From positions 1 to 16,616 of the forward strand of contig NZ_JASLER010000043.1 in NCBI RefSeq assembly GCF_030151085.1: a stretch of DNA of 16,616 nt. Direction: 5' to 3'. The DNA is from Bacteroides sp. (GTDB lineage: Bacteria > Bacteroidota > Bacteroidia > Bacteroidales > Bacteroidaceae). Under the pieces are notes generated by a model that ran no database searches, was not told the origin of the DNA, and worked only from the letters and a program-made list of their open reading frames with translations. Below are positions 7,934 through 14,514 of this stretch, piece by piece; positions within the stretch are counted from its first letter, which is position 1, and every line of letters starts with the position of its first letter. Made by a program: the position numbers and the translations under genes.

Positions 7934-7964
7934 CAAAAATAATGCAATTTGAACGCAAAAGAAA
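7934..7964 (-). promoter_or_regulatory. Candidate promoter of the DUF4738/two-component operon
   Basis: On the minus strand TTTC (7961-7964) is followed after 19 bases by TATTTTTG (7934-7941), matching the Bacteroides TAnnTTTG element with a one-base variant of TTTG. The expected start is around 7927-7929, about 22 bases before the ATG at 7906. This position also argues for the ATG start over the TTG at 7936. Confidence 0.5.
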
Positions 7965-7998
7965 ATTTATTCTCTTTTTTGCTGAAAAGAAACAAAAA

Positions 7999-8052
7999 GA
8001 AGCTGCCTGAAACCTGAGATATATTTTATCTCATCAAGTTCCCGACAGCTTC
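7999..8052 (-). terminator. Terminator of the DUF4890 gene
   Basis: An imperfect hairpin is formed by GAAGCTG (7999-8005) with CAGCTTC (8046-8052) and by the inner stem GAGATA/TATCTC around 8017-8032. On the minus strand it is followed by TTTTTGTTTCTTTT, a strong U-rich tail. It lies 25 bases after the DUF4890 stop, separating that gene from the DUF4738 operon. Confidence 0.7.
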
Positions 8053-8076
8053 CACATATACCAATACCTAGAAAAC

Positions 8077-8607
8077 TTATGCTTGTTTGTGGTCTTTTCT
8101 TTTTGATTCCATTTTAGCCTTTCTTTCCTGCAAGTTCTTAGTGTAGGAAGCATATTGTTCTTTCGTCATAATCTTCTGGAGCTGTGCATTATAAGCAGTA
8201 CGTGCAGCAGTCATTTCTTCACGTTTATTTGCCATTTCAGCCTTCTTCTGTGCACGTTGCTCATTAGTCAATTGAGCTTTTCCACACTCTTTTTTTGCTA
8301 CGCTATCCTTTTTGTTATGATGTTTATCAGCTTTACTGCAAGTACATGCACGGTCTTTTTTACCTTTATGCATATCACCTCTGCGATGCTTGGGCATATC
8401 TCCCATTTTCTCTACTAAAGTCAAGTTAGCTTCCAGTAACTGCTTCTTTTGCGTATCGTTCAAGGAATATTCCTTTGCCATACGTTCAGTCATACGTTCG
8501 GCACGAACTTTGGGTTCTGGCATTTTATCACCACGGCGAGCATGCTGCGCCATTACCATGCCACCCATTAAAAAGGCAGCTACCATTATCATAATTATTC
8601 TTTTCAT
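8077..8607 (-). CDS. DUF4890-type Spy/CpxP-like periplasmic protein with His/Cys-rich insert
   Basis: This 176-residue secreted protein has a signal peptide that is likely cut after A20 (VMA|Q). The mature part is highly basic, helical and methionine-rich. It carries three LTxxQ-like motifs: LNDTQ (49-53), LTNEQ (113-117) and MTKEQ (147-151). These resemble the paired LTxxQ motifs of the CpxP/Spy chaperones, and the family is known in Bacteroidota as DUF4890. Between the first and second motifs lies a low-complexity insert with H74, H80, C88-T-C90, H96-H97 and C108, a possible metal-binding patch. The protein is probably a periplasmic holdase or stress protein; this is inferred from the motif resemblance. 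It is monocistronic, with its own terminator at 7999-8052. I found no convincing TAnnTTTG promoter in its upstream gap, which could mean activator-dependent expression. Confidence 0.78.
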   Translation of the reverse strand: MKRIIMIMVAAFLMGGMVMAQHARRGDKMPEPKVRAERMTERMAKEYSLNDTQKKQLLEANLTLVEKMGDMPKHRRGDMHKGKKDRACTCSKADKHHNKKDSVAKKECGKAQLTNEQRAQKKAEMANKREEMTAARTAYNAQLQKIMTKEQYASYTKNLQERKAKMESKRKDHKQA

Positions 8608-8682
8608 TACTCTATTCCTTTTTTAATTAATACTTTATATTAGTTATACCTATTGTGTTGCAACGTTTATAGGACTATAAGA

Positions 8683-8715
8683 AAAGCGGGAAGTTTAATG
8701 ACCACTTCCCGCTTT
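8683..8715 (-). terminator. Intrinsic terminator of the small HU-like gene
   Basis: A 12-bp perfect stem (8683-8694 with 8704-8715, AAAGCGGGAAGT and its complement) has a 9-nt loop. It is followed on the minus strand by TTTTC and preceded by an A/T-rich run. It lies about 40 bases downstream of the HU-like stop codon. Confidence 0.85.
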
Positions 8716-8756
8716 AACAAAAAAAATGAGGTTGAAATTTTTATTAAGACAAACTT

Positions 8757-9233
8757 TTATCCCAAAGGATTATCATTTTCATCTCCGGCAGAACCAGAGC
8801 CAGAACCGCCATTATTGCCCGAACCGGTAGGGAACACCGTATCTTTACCGGTTACCAATCTTTCCACAGTAGCCTTACTCAGCATATTCTTGAAATAACT
8901 TCCCGGATAGAAGATTATTTTTCGACGATACACCGTATTAGCATCCACATCGTCTACTCCTGTCTGACTTTTCGCGTTCAGACCAGGACGAAAACATCCG
9001 AAGTCTCCCAACTGAACGGAATATCCTTTATCCAAGTCCATGTTTAAGGTATCAATCAACCCGTCAATTACCATTTTTACGACTCCACGAGGAGCCATAC
9101 TTATCTTCTGTACTTCTTCGCACAGTTTACTGAATTCAACCATGCCTAATACTTTTGTTTGAGCAACAAATCTTTCAGTGTTTGTTTTGTCAAAACCGAA
9201 TACTTTCTTCTTTACTTCATACTTAATTGCCAT
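8757..9233 (-). CDS. HU-family (HU-HIG-like) DNA-binding protein with Gly/Ser-rich tail
   Basis: This 158-residue protein begins MAIKYEVKKKVFGF, the standard opening of the Bacteroidota HU-HIG group of HU/IHF-related proteins. The HU-like fold spans about 1-125: helix-loop-helix region EFSKLCEEVQKIS...VVKMVIDGLIDTL, then the core strand signature YSVQLGDFGCFRPG at 71-84, then RRKIIFYPGSYF. A flexible tail (136-150) is made almost only of Gly and Ser with one Asn pair. The tail ends in acidic residues. Family members bind DNA, but their precise role is not established; they are distinct from the main chromosomal HU. The gene has its own candidate promoter with a leader of about 120 nt, and a strong terminator. 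It lies downstream of the HD-Hsp90-like gene on the same strand, separated by about 500 bases, so cotranscription is not certain. Confidence 0.88.
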   Translation of the reverse strand: MAIKYEVKKKVFGFDKTNTERFVAQTKVLGMVEFSKLCEEVQKISMAPRGVVKMVIDGLIDTLNMDLDKGYSVQLGDFGCFRPGLNAKSQTGVDDVDANTVYRRKIIFYPGSYFKNMLSKATVERLVTGKDTVFPTGSGNNGGSGSGSAGDENDNPLG

Positions 9234-9358
9234 AATCTTTGTTTTTTAGTAGTTAATAATAATATGTATATTAATGTTCTTTTATCAACTCTAAGAGCAA
9301 GATATTTTCACTGCGAGGCCTCAACAGTCAGACTATCCGTTTCTCTGATTCGATGTTG

Positions 9359-9389
9359 CAAAGTTAGGGTGAGAAGAGCCCGAAAGCAA
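9359..9389 (-). promoter_or_regulatory. Candidate promoter of the small HU-like gene, with long leader
   Basis: On the minus strand TTG (9387-9389) is followed after 20 bases by TAACTTTG (9359-9366), a good TAnnTTTG match. Transcription would start near 9352, giving a leader of about 118 nt before the ATG at 9233. I see no recognisable riboswitch fold in that leader. Confidence 0.55.
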
Positions 9390-9398
9390 GAAAATGAC

Positions 9399-9690
9399 AT
9401 CTACAACACAATTGATTAAATAACTAATAAACAATGAATTAAAAAAGTACTATCTCTACAATGAATTAATTGAGATGAAGGTGATAAGAAACCAGAAGAA
9501 GGGGAATATGATAATAGTCTCTACAGGTGGTTAGGGTAAGTTACTGATAATTAAGAGGAAATCATTTTACTAACTCTACAAATAGATGCACGTAGAAAGA
9601 ATTATATGATTGCAAAAGTACAAAACTTATTTTTCACTATTTTTCTCGAAACTAACTAAAAAAAGTAAAAAGTCAAATCTTCCCTCTACA
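9399..9690. repeat. Spaced CTCTACA-type direct repeats in a gene-free gap
   Basis: The 498 bases between 9234 and 9731 hold no credible gene. Within them the motif CTCTACA occurs four times in one orientation (9454-9460, 9519-9525, 9574-9580, 9684-9690), with a fifth partial copy ATCTACA at 9399-9405. The CTACA starts are at 9401, 9456, 9521, 9576 and 9686, so the spacings are 55, 65, 55 and 110 bases. The DNA between copies is AT-rich and not obviously repeated. I did not find the heptamer elsewhere in the window. Function is unknown: binding sites for the neighbouring HU-like protein, or degenerate tandem repeats, are possibilities. Confidence 0.55.
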
Positions 9691-9707
9691 GTTATCTATA
9701 GAGGGAA
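9680..9707 (-). terminator. Hairpin downstream of the HD-Hsp90-like gene
   Basis: A 9-bp perfect stem (9680-9688 TTCCCTCTA with 9699-9707) and a 10-nt loop lie 24 bases after the stop codon of the HD-Hsp90-like gene. On the minus strand it is followed by GATTTGACTTTTTACTTTTTTT, where the T-run is delayed by several bases, so termination efficiency is uncertain. One of the CTCTACA repeats forms part of the left arm. Confidence 0.5.
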
Positions 9708-9731
9708 TTATGAAAAAATAGATTTTTCAAT

Positions 9732-12700
9732 TTAGTTGCTTACAAGGTTCTGACATCTTGGATTATTAACAATATGACCATCAAGAAAGCGAAATTCAAA
9801 ATTAATATATTCCTTCCAAAATTCAGGACTGATAGCCTTAATCATATCATCCCGAGTTTGTTTACCCGGACGAATAACTAAGTTGTCAATCTTTTGAGCA
9901 GTTACAAGGACTGTCCATCCTTCAAGAACTCCACAATAATATTCAGGTTCAGTTTTCCTATATTTTTCTAGTTCAATCTTATCTGCTTCAGTTAGAGTTC
10001 TTGGTGCAATGTAAACCATCAGCATTAGGCCCTTTTTATCTCCATAACTATCAAAGCCAAAATCAAAAAATTGAAAGTTGCTTTGCTTATTATCAAAAGC
10101 ATGTATCAGATATTCTGATTTTATACAAAAATGAGAGTCTACATGATATAAACCTAATCCAGGATGTACAAGCCGTGAGTCCTGAAAGAAAAATGCTGTA
10201 AAGTTATTAGAGAATGCATGAACCAATACAGCTTTGCTATTCTTGCAAATATCAATGCTCTCTCTTTGCAATGCATTAATAAGTCTTTCGGGCACAATAG
10301 GATATAGGTTTGAAACAATATCGTATCCTTTGAATGCCCCACTATCATTAGAAGTTGACACTAAATATCTCGTATGAGAGAAGCGAGAATCTATTTCAGG
10401 AATGCCTCCTATATGTGAAGTATGTATGGTAACATTTCCCTCTTCTGACACATCAATGCTATCTGCCGCCAGGAACTTAGCCATCACAAGTTTCTCAGCC
10501 AAAAGATCCAAACGCGTATGGTCATAGCCTTTGAAAGTCAGAGAAGTTTCCAACATAAACTGTTGAATTGTCATATCAGTATCTACCAATATATTCAAAG
10601 AAGGCCAAGACATATTACCCAATTCTGAGGCAGCCATATAATTCACAAATAAAACATCTGCTGCATACATACGATCAAAAATATACTTCCATATCATATT
10701 AATAACAGGAAGATTTCCTTTCAAGCCATAATCATCAATATGCTGTTTGGCTATTTTTATTGTTGATTCAATATCTTTGAGCATAATAGCCCTATATGTA
10801 TTATTTAAGTTACTAGGATACTCTATAATCTCTTGCCGATCAACACTCAAGTGCGGTCTTTCTTTTCCAATATAATTTAGATTGCCATAGCGCTTCAGCA
10901 ACTCCAGAAAAGCCCCATCCGTCATTCGCTTATCAGTGACTGAAATACCATCAACCGATAAAACCTGACCGGAAACCTTCAATAAGTTAAATAAATATGA
11001 ATTGTCATTAGTTTCAGGCATAGCAGGTAGCGGCATAGTAATTATGGAATCATATTCCACATCATTTAATTCAACATGTATAGAATATGGCACCAAAAAC
11101 CTCTGTATACCGCTCAACGTAAGTCTGTCTTCAGTGAATAATCTCTGAGAAATGACTGAGTCAATAAATGGCTGGTCCTTTGCGGTGATACCCATTTCAC
11201 CTATGGTTAAAGCTAAAGGCTTATTATAAATAGGCAACAATGTGCCTCCATCCAAACGGATATTCACATTTATTCCATCTGGAATTTTATTAATGAAGTC
11301 ATTCAAATACCGATACAGATGGTCTTCCCATATGTCATACATCTCATTGTAGTCTGCAAACTTATCATTGAACATACGATCACGGTGGTATTGCATAACA
11401 AGACCTAATTTTTCAATAGTCTTTGTATTGAGTTTATCTGCATATTCTGATTTGAGCAATATTTTCACGAGCGTTCCAGTATCCTTAATAAGTTCCTCTT
11501 CGGCACGGGTTGGCACTTTGTAATAGAAATATTCCTGTGCTCCTTCAATACAACAAGACAAACACTTCCCTGTATCCACCGAACGTGTCACTAATTCCAT
11601 TCTCGTTCCAAGAATGAAACACGAAAGTATTCCGATGCCAAACTGGGAGATTGGCGTAAAATTACTCCCGAATACGGATTGCTTCCTATAAAAATCTGCA
11701 GACTTATAATAGGAGTTCCCTATTTTGAGCAAATAATTTTCAATAATATCTTCAGTCATTCCATAACCATTATCCATGCAATAGAGATATTTTCCAGTTC
11801 TATCTTCCATCAGTCCAAACTCTATATGGCCCTCAATTTGCAAACCTCTAGCTTTTTCCAAAGCCACTCGGAATCGACAAGTATCCAAAGCATTCTGATA
11901 AAGTTCACGCATACAAGCAAATGGATCTTTATATAATCTGATTCCCATAAGCAAATCAATAATTTTGCTTTGGTTAAGTGTGAACCTCTTGCCAATAACT
12001 GGACGGAATGAGTCTTTATCATAATCTACATCTTTACGATCGACTTCTTGTATATCAAAACAATACTTATCAATCCAACCACGCTTCAGCAAATAATAAT
12101 TATTTATTTCCTCATCAACCCAATTTAGATACTCTTGTAACTGGTAATAATCATCAGGTGTCTGACAATAGGCTGTATAAGAAATAGTTCCTTCATTAAC
12201 AGTATAGTGAAGACCTACCTTAACAAGCCACTGATGCATACTGAAGTTTGATTTAAAACACATAGCTTTACGCAGTACAGAGGGAGCTCTATCATCACAA
12301 TAATGTACTATATCTCCCAAGCGCAGCAATTCAGCAACGAATTGTAGATTTACAGAATCATCTCCAATATATCTTACATCAGTCTTCAACTTACGTACAA
12401 AATTTAAAGTTTCACCATGAGCTTGGCAAATATCTGCAAGATCCCTGACTACTTTCTTTGACCATACTCCCCCCAATATTCCTTCAAACTTCTTTTCTAA
12501 ATTTCGGACATATTCTGAGGACTTTATATGATGATATTTACGGATATATTCAGTACGAATAAAATCATTGAGAGAACTAAAATCATCTCTTGAATTCAAA
12601 GAACTTAATTGATCATAATAACCATTTCGGAATGTCTGATAATCAGAAAAAAGATTTGCTAATTTTTCAATAAGCACATCCTCATCATTTGGCGCAAACC

Positions 12701-13172
12701 ACCAGTCTTTCATTTCTCCATAGTTTCCATATATTGCAACCTTATTAGCCACAATATATTTCTTTGCTGCTGTGAAAGACAAGGGTTGTTTACCATCATG
12801 CTTAATAGAAGTTTCTTCTGTATACCATTGGTCTGTCCCCTCAGTGAGTGACATCAGTTTCAATTCCCAATCAGCAGGGGCCATGCCACAATCATGTAGA
12901 TATGCTCCCATACAAAGCAAAAATAGTTCTGTAGTAGATAGTCTATCAAGGTATTCTTCCCCAATCAGTAAGGATATATTCATTTCTACCGCCTGTGTAT
13001 GTACCTCGTCATGTAAATCAAATTCTGGAAGAATTTTAAGTACACGCTTTTGATGGTTCACTGAATCATTAATAAGATCATGTGCCAACACACTAAACTT
13101 TTGTTCAATGCTTTCGGCATTATCTTTTCCCCGTCTATCTATTATATCAACAATTTTATTTATTGGTTTCAT
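9732..13172 (-). CDS. HD-domain and Hsp90-like ATPase fusion protein (candidate conflict/stress system)
   Basis: This 1146-residue cytoplasmic protein has no signal or membrane segment. The N-terminal part (about 25-300) is an HD phosphohydrolase-like domain: H54 and H58 in FDLHDEVHTQAV, the paired H93-D94 in GAYLHDCGM, H214-H215, and D287 in ELLRLGDIV. It is followed by an Hsp90/GHKL ATPase: E423, N427 and D430 in RELYQNALD, DNGYGM at 467-472, IGNS at 484-487, and the lid/G2 signature QFGIGILSCF at 510-519, which resembles the QFGVGFYSAF of Hsp90. RPHLSVDRQEI (772-782) resembles the middle-domain LPLNISREIL loop, which would make R779 the catalytic-arginine equivalent. The last 350 residues are unassigned. 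I recall similar HD-plus-Hsp90 fusions being listed among predicted prokaryotic conflict proteins (HD-CE type). Single lines counted by hand have 30-35% GC against 43-52% in mutS2, which suggests transfer. Function is not demonstrated. Confidence 0.85.
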   Translation of the reverse strand: MKPINKIVDIIDRRGKDNAESIEQKFSVLAHDLINDSVNHQKRVLKILPEFDLHDEVHTQAVEMNISLLIGEEYLDRLSTTELFLLCMGAYLHDCGMAPADWELKLMSLTEGTDQWYTEETSIKHDGKQPLSFTAAKKYIVANKVAIYGNYGEMKDWWFAPNDEDVLIEKLANLFSDYQTFRNGYYDQLSSLNSRDDFSSLNDFIRTEYIRKYHHIKSSEYVRNLEKKFEGILGGVWSKKVVRDLADICQAHGETLNFVRKLKTDVRYIGDDSVNLQFVAELLRLGDIVHYCDDRAPSVLRKAMCFKSNFSMHQWLVKVGLHYTVNEGTISYTAYCQTPDDYYQLQEYLNWVDEEINNYYLLKRGWIDKYCFDIQEVDRKDVDYDKDSFRPVIGKRFTLNQSKIIDLLMGIRLYKDPFACMRELYQNALDTCRFRVALEKARGLQIEGHIEFGLMEDRTGKYLYCMDNGYGMTEDIIENYLLKIGNSYYKSADFYRKQSVFGSNFTPISQFGIGILSCFILGTRMELVTRSVDTGKCLSCCIEGAQEYFYYKVPTRAEEELIKDTGTLVKILLKSEYADKLNTKTIEKLGLVMQYHRDRMFNDKFADYNEMYDIWEDHLYRYLNDFINKIPDGINVNIRLDGGTLLPIYNKPLALTIGEMGITAKDQPFIDSVISQRLFTEDRLTLSGIQRFLVPYSIHVELNDVEYDSIITMPLPAMPETNDNSYLFNLLKVSGQVLSVDGISVTDKRMTDGAFLELLKRYGNLNYIGKERPHLSVDRQEIIEYPSNLNNTYRAIMLKDIESTIKIAKQHIDDYGLKGNLPVINMIWKYIFDRMYAADVLFVNYMAASELGNMSWPSLNILVDTDMTIQQFMLETSLTFKGYDHTRLDLLAEKLVMAKFLAADSIDVSEEGNVTIHTSHIGGIPEIDSRFSHTRYLVSTSNDSGAFKGYDIVSNLYPIVPERLINALQRESIDICKNSKAVLVHAFSNNFTAFFFQDSRLVHPGLGLYHVDSHFCIKSEYLIHAFDNKQSNFQFFDFGFDSYGDKKGLMLMVYIAPRTLTEADKIELEKYRKTEPEYYCGVLEGWTVLVTAQKIDNLVIRPGKQTRDDMIKAISPEFWKEYINFEFRFLDGHIVNNPRCQNLVSN

Positions 13173-13197
13173 AACATATAAAATTATAGATTTACAT

Positions 13198-13230
13198 CAA
13201 ATTTATATTAACATTAGATGTGTATTTCAA
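13198..13230 (-). promoter_or_regulatory. Candidate promoter of the HD-Hsp90-like gene
   Basis: TAAATTTG (13198-13205, minus strand) matches TAnnTTTG. A TTG at 13228-13230 lies 22 bases upstream, slightly wider than usual. The start would be about 20 bases before the ATG. The 224-base gap 13173-13396 is very AT-rich, so a chance match is possible. Nothing else was seen in that gap. Confidence 0.35.
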
Positions 13231-13396
13231 GTATATATAGAAAAGAGTAAACAATAAGTGCCACATGCCTATTATAACATTAATCATATTCATTATGCAT
13301 ATTGTCTATAAGATTATTTACTGAAGAACAAGCAATATAAGTTAATATAGTTTACCATAATTATAAAAAACATTCAATTAAGATAAATCTCCATCT

Positions 13397-14014
13397 CTAT
13401 TTTTTTCGAACATACACTACATTTCTCCCTGCTCCATATCTCATTAGCAGTCCGTCTTCGATAAATAAGTTCAGGTCATTGACTGCCTGCTTGTAGCTGC
13501 GACCTGTCAGTCGGGCATACTGCGCACGATTAATGACAGGATTCTGCTGCAAGTATTCGTCAAGCAACAGGAAACGCTGTTCTAAAGATAAGAGTGAAGT
13601 GGAAGACTCTGATTTGGATGCTGATTGCGGATGACGCTCCAAACAGATCTTCTTCTCCAGTTTCTTGAAAAAATCTTTGCTTAAACGGTAATTTAAACCA
13701 CGCAGGGCCACCGAAGCAGCACGCAGTTCTTTCTTTTCCATGACTTCACGCTTACAACTCAAAGAAGGAGTGAAATAACCAAGTTCACCCAGTTCCACCG
13801 TCCATCCATCGGCGAGGCAATCGCACATCTCATCCATAAAAGCAGCCATAGCACCTTCCAGCAAACTACGACTGATACCGGTAAAAAGATGAACGCGATC
13901 AAGGAATTCTTTTCGGTCAATGGTGCCCTTGGGGATGAAACGTGCATAAAGAGGTTGTTGTTCGCCTGTCTGACGAATGTCAGGTTTTTCTATAAGGTCA
14001 TAATATGCACTCAT
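13397..14014 (-). CDS. HU-like (HU-HIG type) DNA-binding protein with C-terminal winged helix
   Basis: This 205-residue protein has two parts. Residues about 20-125 form an HU/IHF-like domain: PLYARFIPKGTIDRKEFLDRV and the helix SLLEGAMAAFMDEMCDCL precede the core signature WTVELGELGYFTPSL (71-85), and the domain ends YRLSKDFFKKLEK. After a Ser-rich linker (129-142), residues about 143-203 look like a winged helix: FLLLDEYLQQNPVINRAQYARLTGRSYKQAVNDLNLFIEDGLLMRYGAGRNVVY. The order helix, turn, recognition helix and wing with 'GLL...GAGRNVVY' is typical of DNA-binding wHTH domains. It is therefore a likely sequence-specific regulator. Upstream of its start is a three-site palindromic array (14099-14182), the natural candidate for autoregulation. 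GC content is close to that of the housekeeping genes, unlike the AT-rich HD-Hsp90-like gene 224 bases downstream. Confidence 0.82.
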   Translation of the reverse strand: MSAYYDLIEKPDIRQTGEQQPLYARFIPKGTIDRKEFLDRVHLFTGISRSLLEGAMAAFMDEMCDCLADGWTVELGELGYFTPSLSCKREVMEKKELRAASVALRGLNYRLSKDFFKKLEKKICLERHPQSASKSESSTSLLSLEQRFLLLDEYLQQNPVINRAQYARLTGRSYKQAVNDLNLFIEDGLLMRYGAGRNVVYVRKK

Positions 14015-14098
14015 TCTGTATGGGATTAAGTTTTGTCGTTGCTACTTTTAACTCTTTTTCTCACAACGGCTAAGGAAAAAGATGCTTACTACAAAATC

Positions 14099-14182
14099 GT
14101 TCCACCATGGGGAAAATTTCATTCTATAATTAAGAAATTTTTGTTCCACCATGGTGGAACAAAAACTCCCCCACAGTGGAAC
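14099..14182. promoter_or_regulatory. Three-site palindromic operator array upstream of the HU-winged-helix gene
   Basis: The central site is a perfect 18-bp palindrome, GTTCCACCATGGTGGAAC (14143-14160), extended to 28 bp by flanking T5/A5 (14138-14165). A left site at 14099-14116 keeps one perfect half, GTTCCAC with CATG centre. A right site ending at 14182 keeps the opposite perfect half, GTGGAAC. Each outer site matches 4 of 7 bases in its other half. The centres are at 14107.5, 14151.5 and 14173.5, i.e. 44 and 22 bp apart, near whole helical turns, so all three face the same side of DNA. It lies 85-168 bases before the start at 14014. The palindrome has no loop and no U-tail, which argues for an operator over a terminator. 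Confidence 0.6.
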
Positions 14183-14514
14183 GACTTAGCAGTAGGTAGC
14201 AAATATACTAATCTTCCGCAGGAAAAACAATAAGAATAGTAAAGAAAATCTTTATTTGTATATATACACCTTATGACAGATTATTATTATCATCAATACA
14301 ACATTTGTCCAAATAGACACTGGAAGAGTTAATATGCTTGAAAGAACTGAAATTCAGAAAAAAATAGCCTTACGAATTTGTACTAAGAAGATAGTATCTT
14401 ATGATATCTTAATTGAACAAGAAGAAAGCCTTTCTCAATAAAAATAAGAGCTATTCCAATAAAATCCAATTAGGGAATTCTAAATCTCTTGATGCATTCT
14501 TTTAACTACAAATC
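14183..14514. other. AT-rich gap with no supported gene
   Basis: These 332 bases separate the operator array from the end of the fimbrial operon. The only open frame of note is a 35-codon one on the plus strand (14334-14441), with no recognisable family or promoter. No convincing terminator hairpin for the upstream gene was found directly after 14515. Confidence 0.6.

Noticed and set aside
7907..7936. TTG start adding ten residues to the DUF4738 lipoprotein
   Set aside because: It would bury the lipoprotein signal and overlaps the likely promoter -7 element at 7934-7941.
9613..9620. TACTTTTG on the minus strand in the 9234-9731 gap as a promoter for a small RNA
   Set aside because: No -33 TTTG at an acceptable distance, and no hairpin-plus-U-tail unit downstream to mark an RNA gene.
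9399..9690. CTCTACA repeats as a CRISPR array
   Set aside because: The repeat is only seven bases, spacers vary from about 48 to 103 and no cas gene is present.
14138..14165. 28-bp palindrome as a terminator for the fimbrial operon
   Set aside because: It has no loop, no U-tail in the minus direction, lies 350 bases from the gene end and is accompanied by two phased partial copies, so an operator fits better.
14334..14441. 35-codon plus-strand frame beginning with ATG
   Set aside because: Short, no recognisable family, no promoter and no conservation evidence; length is compatible with chance in AT-rich DNA.
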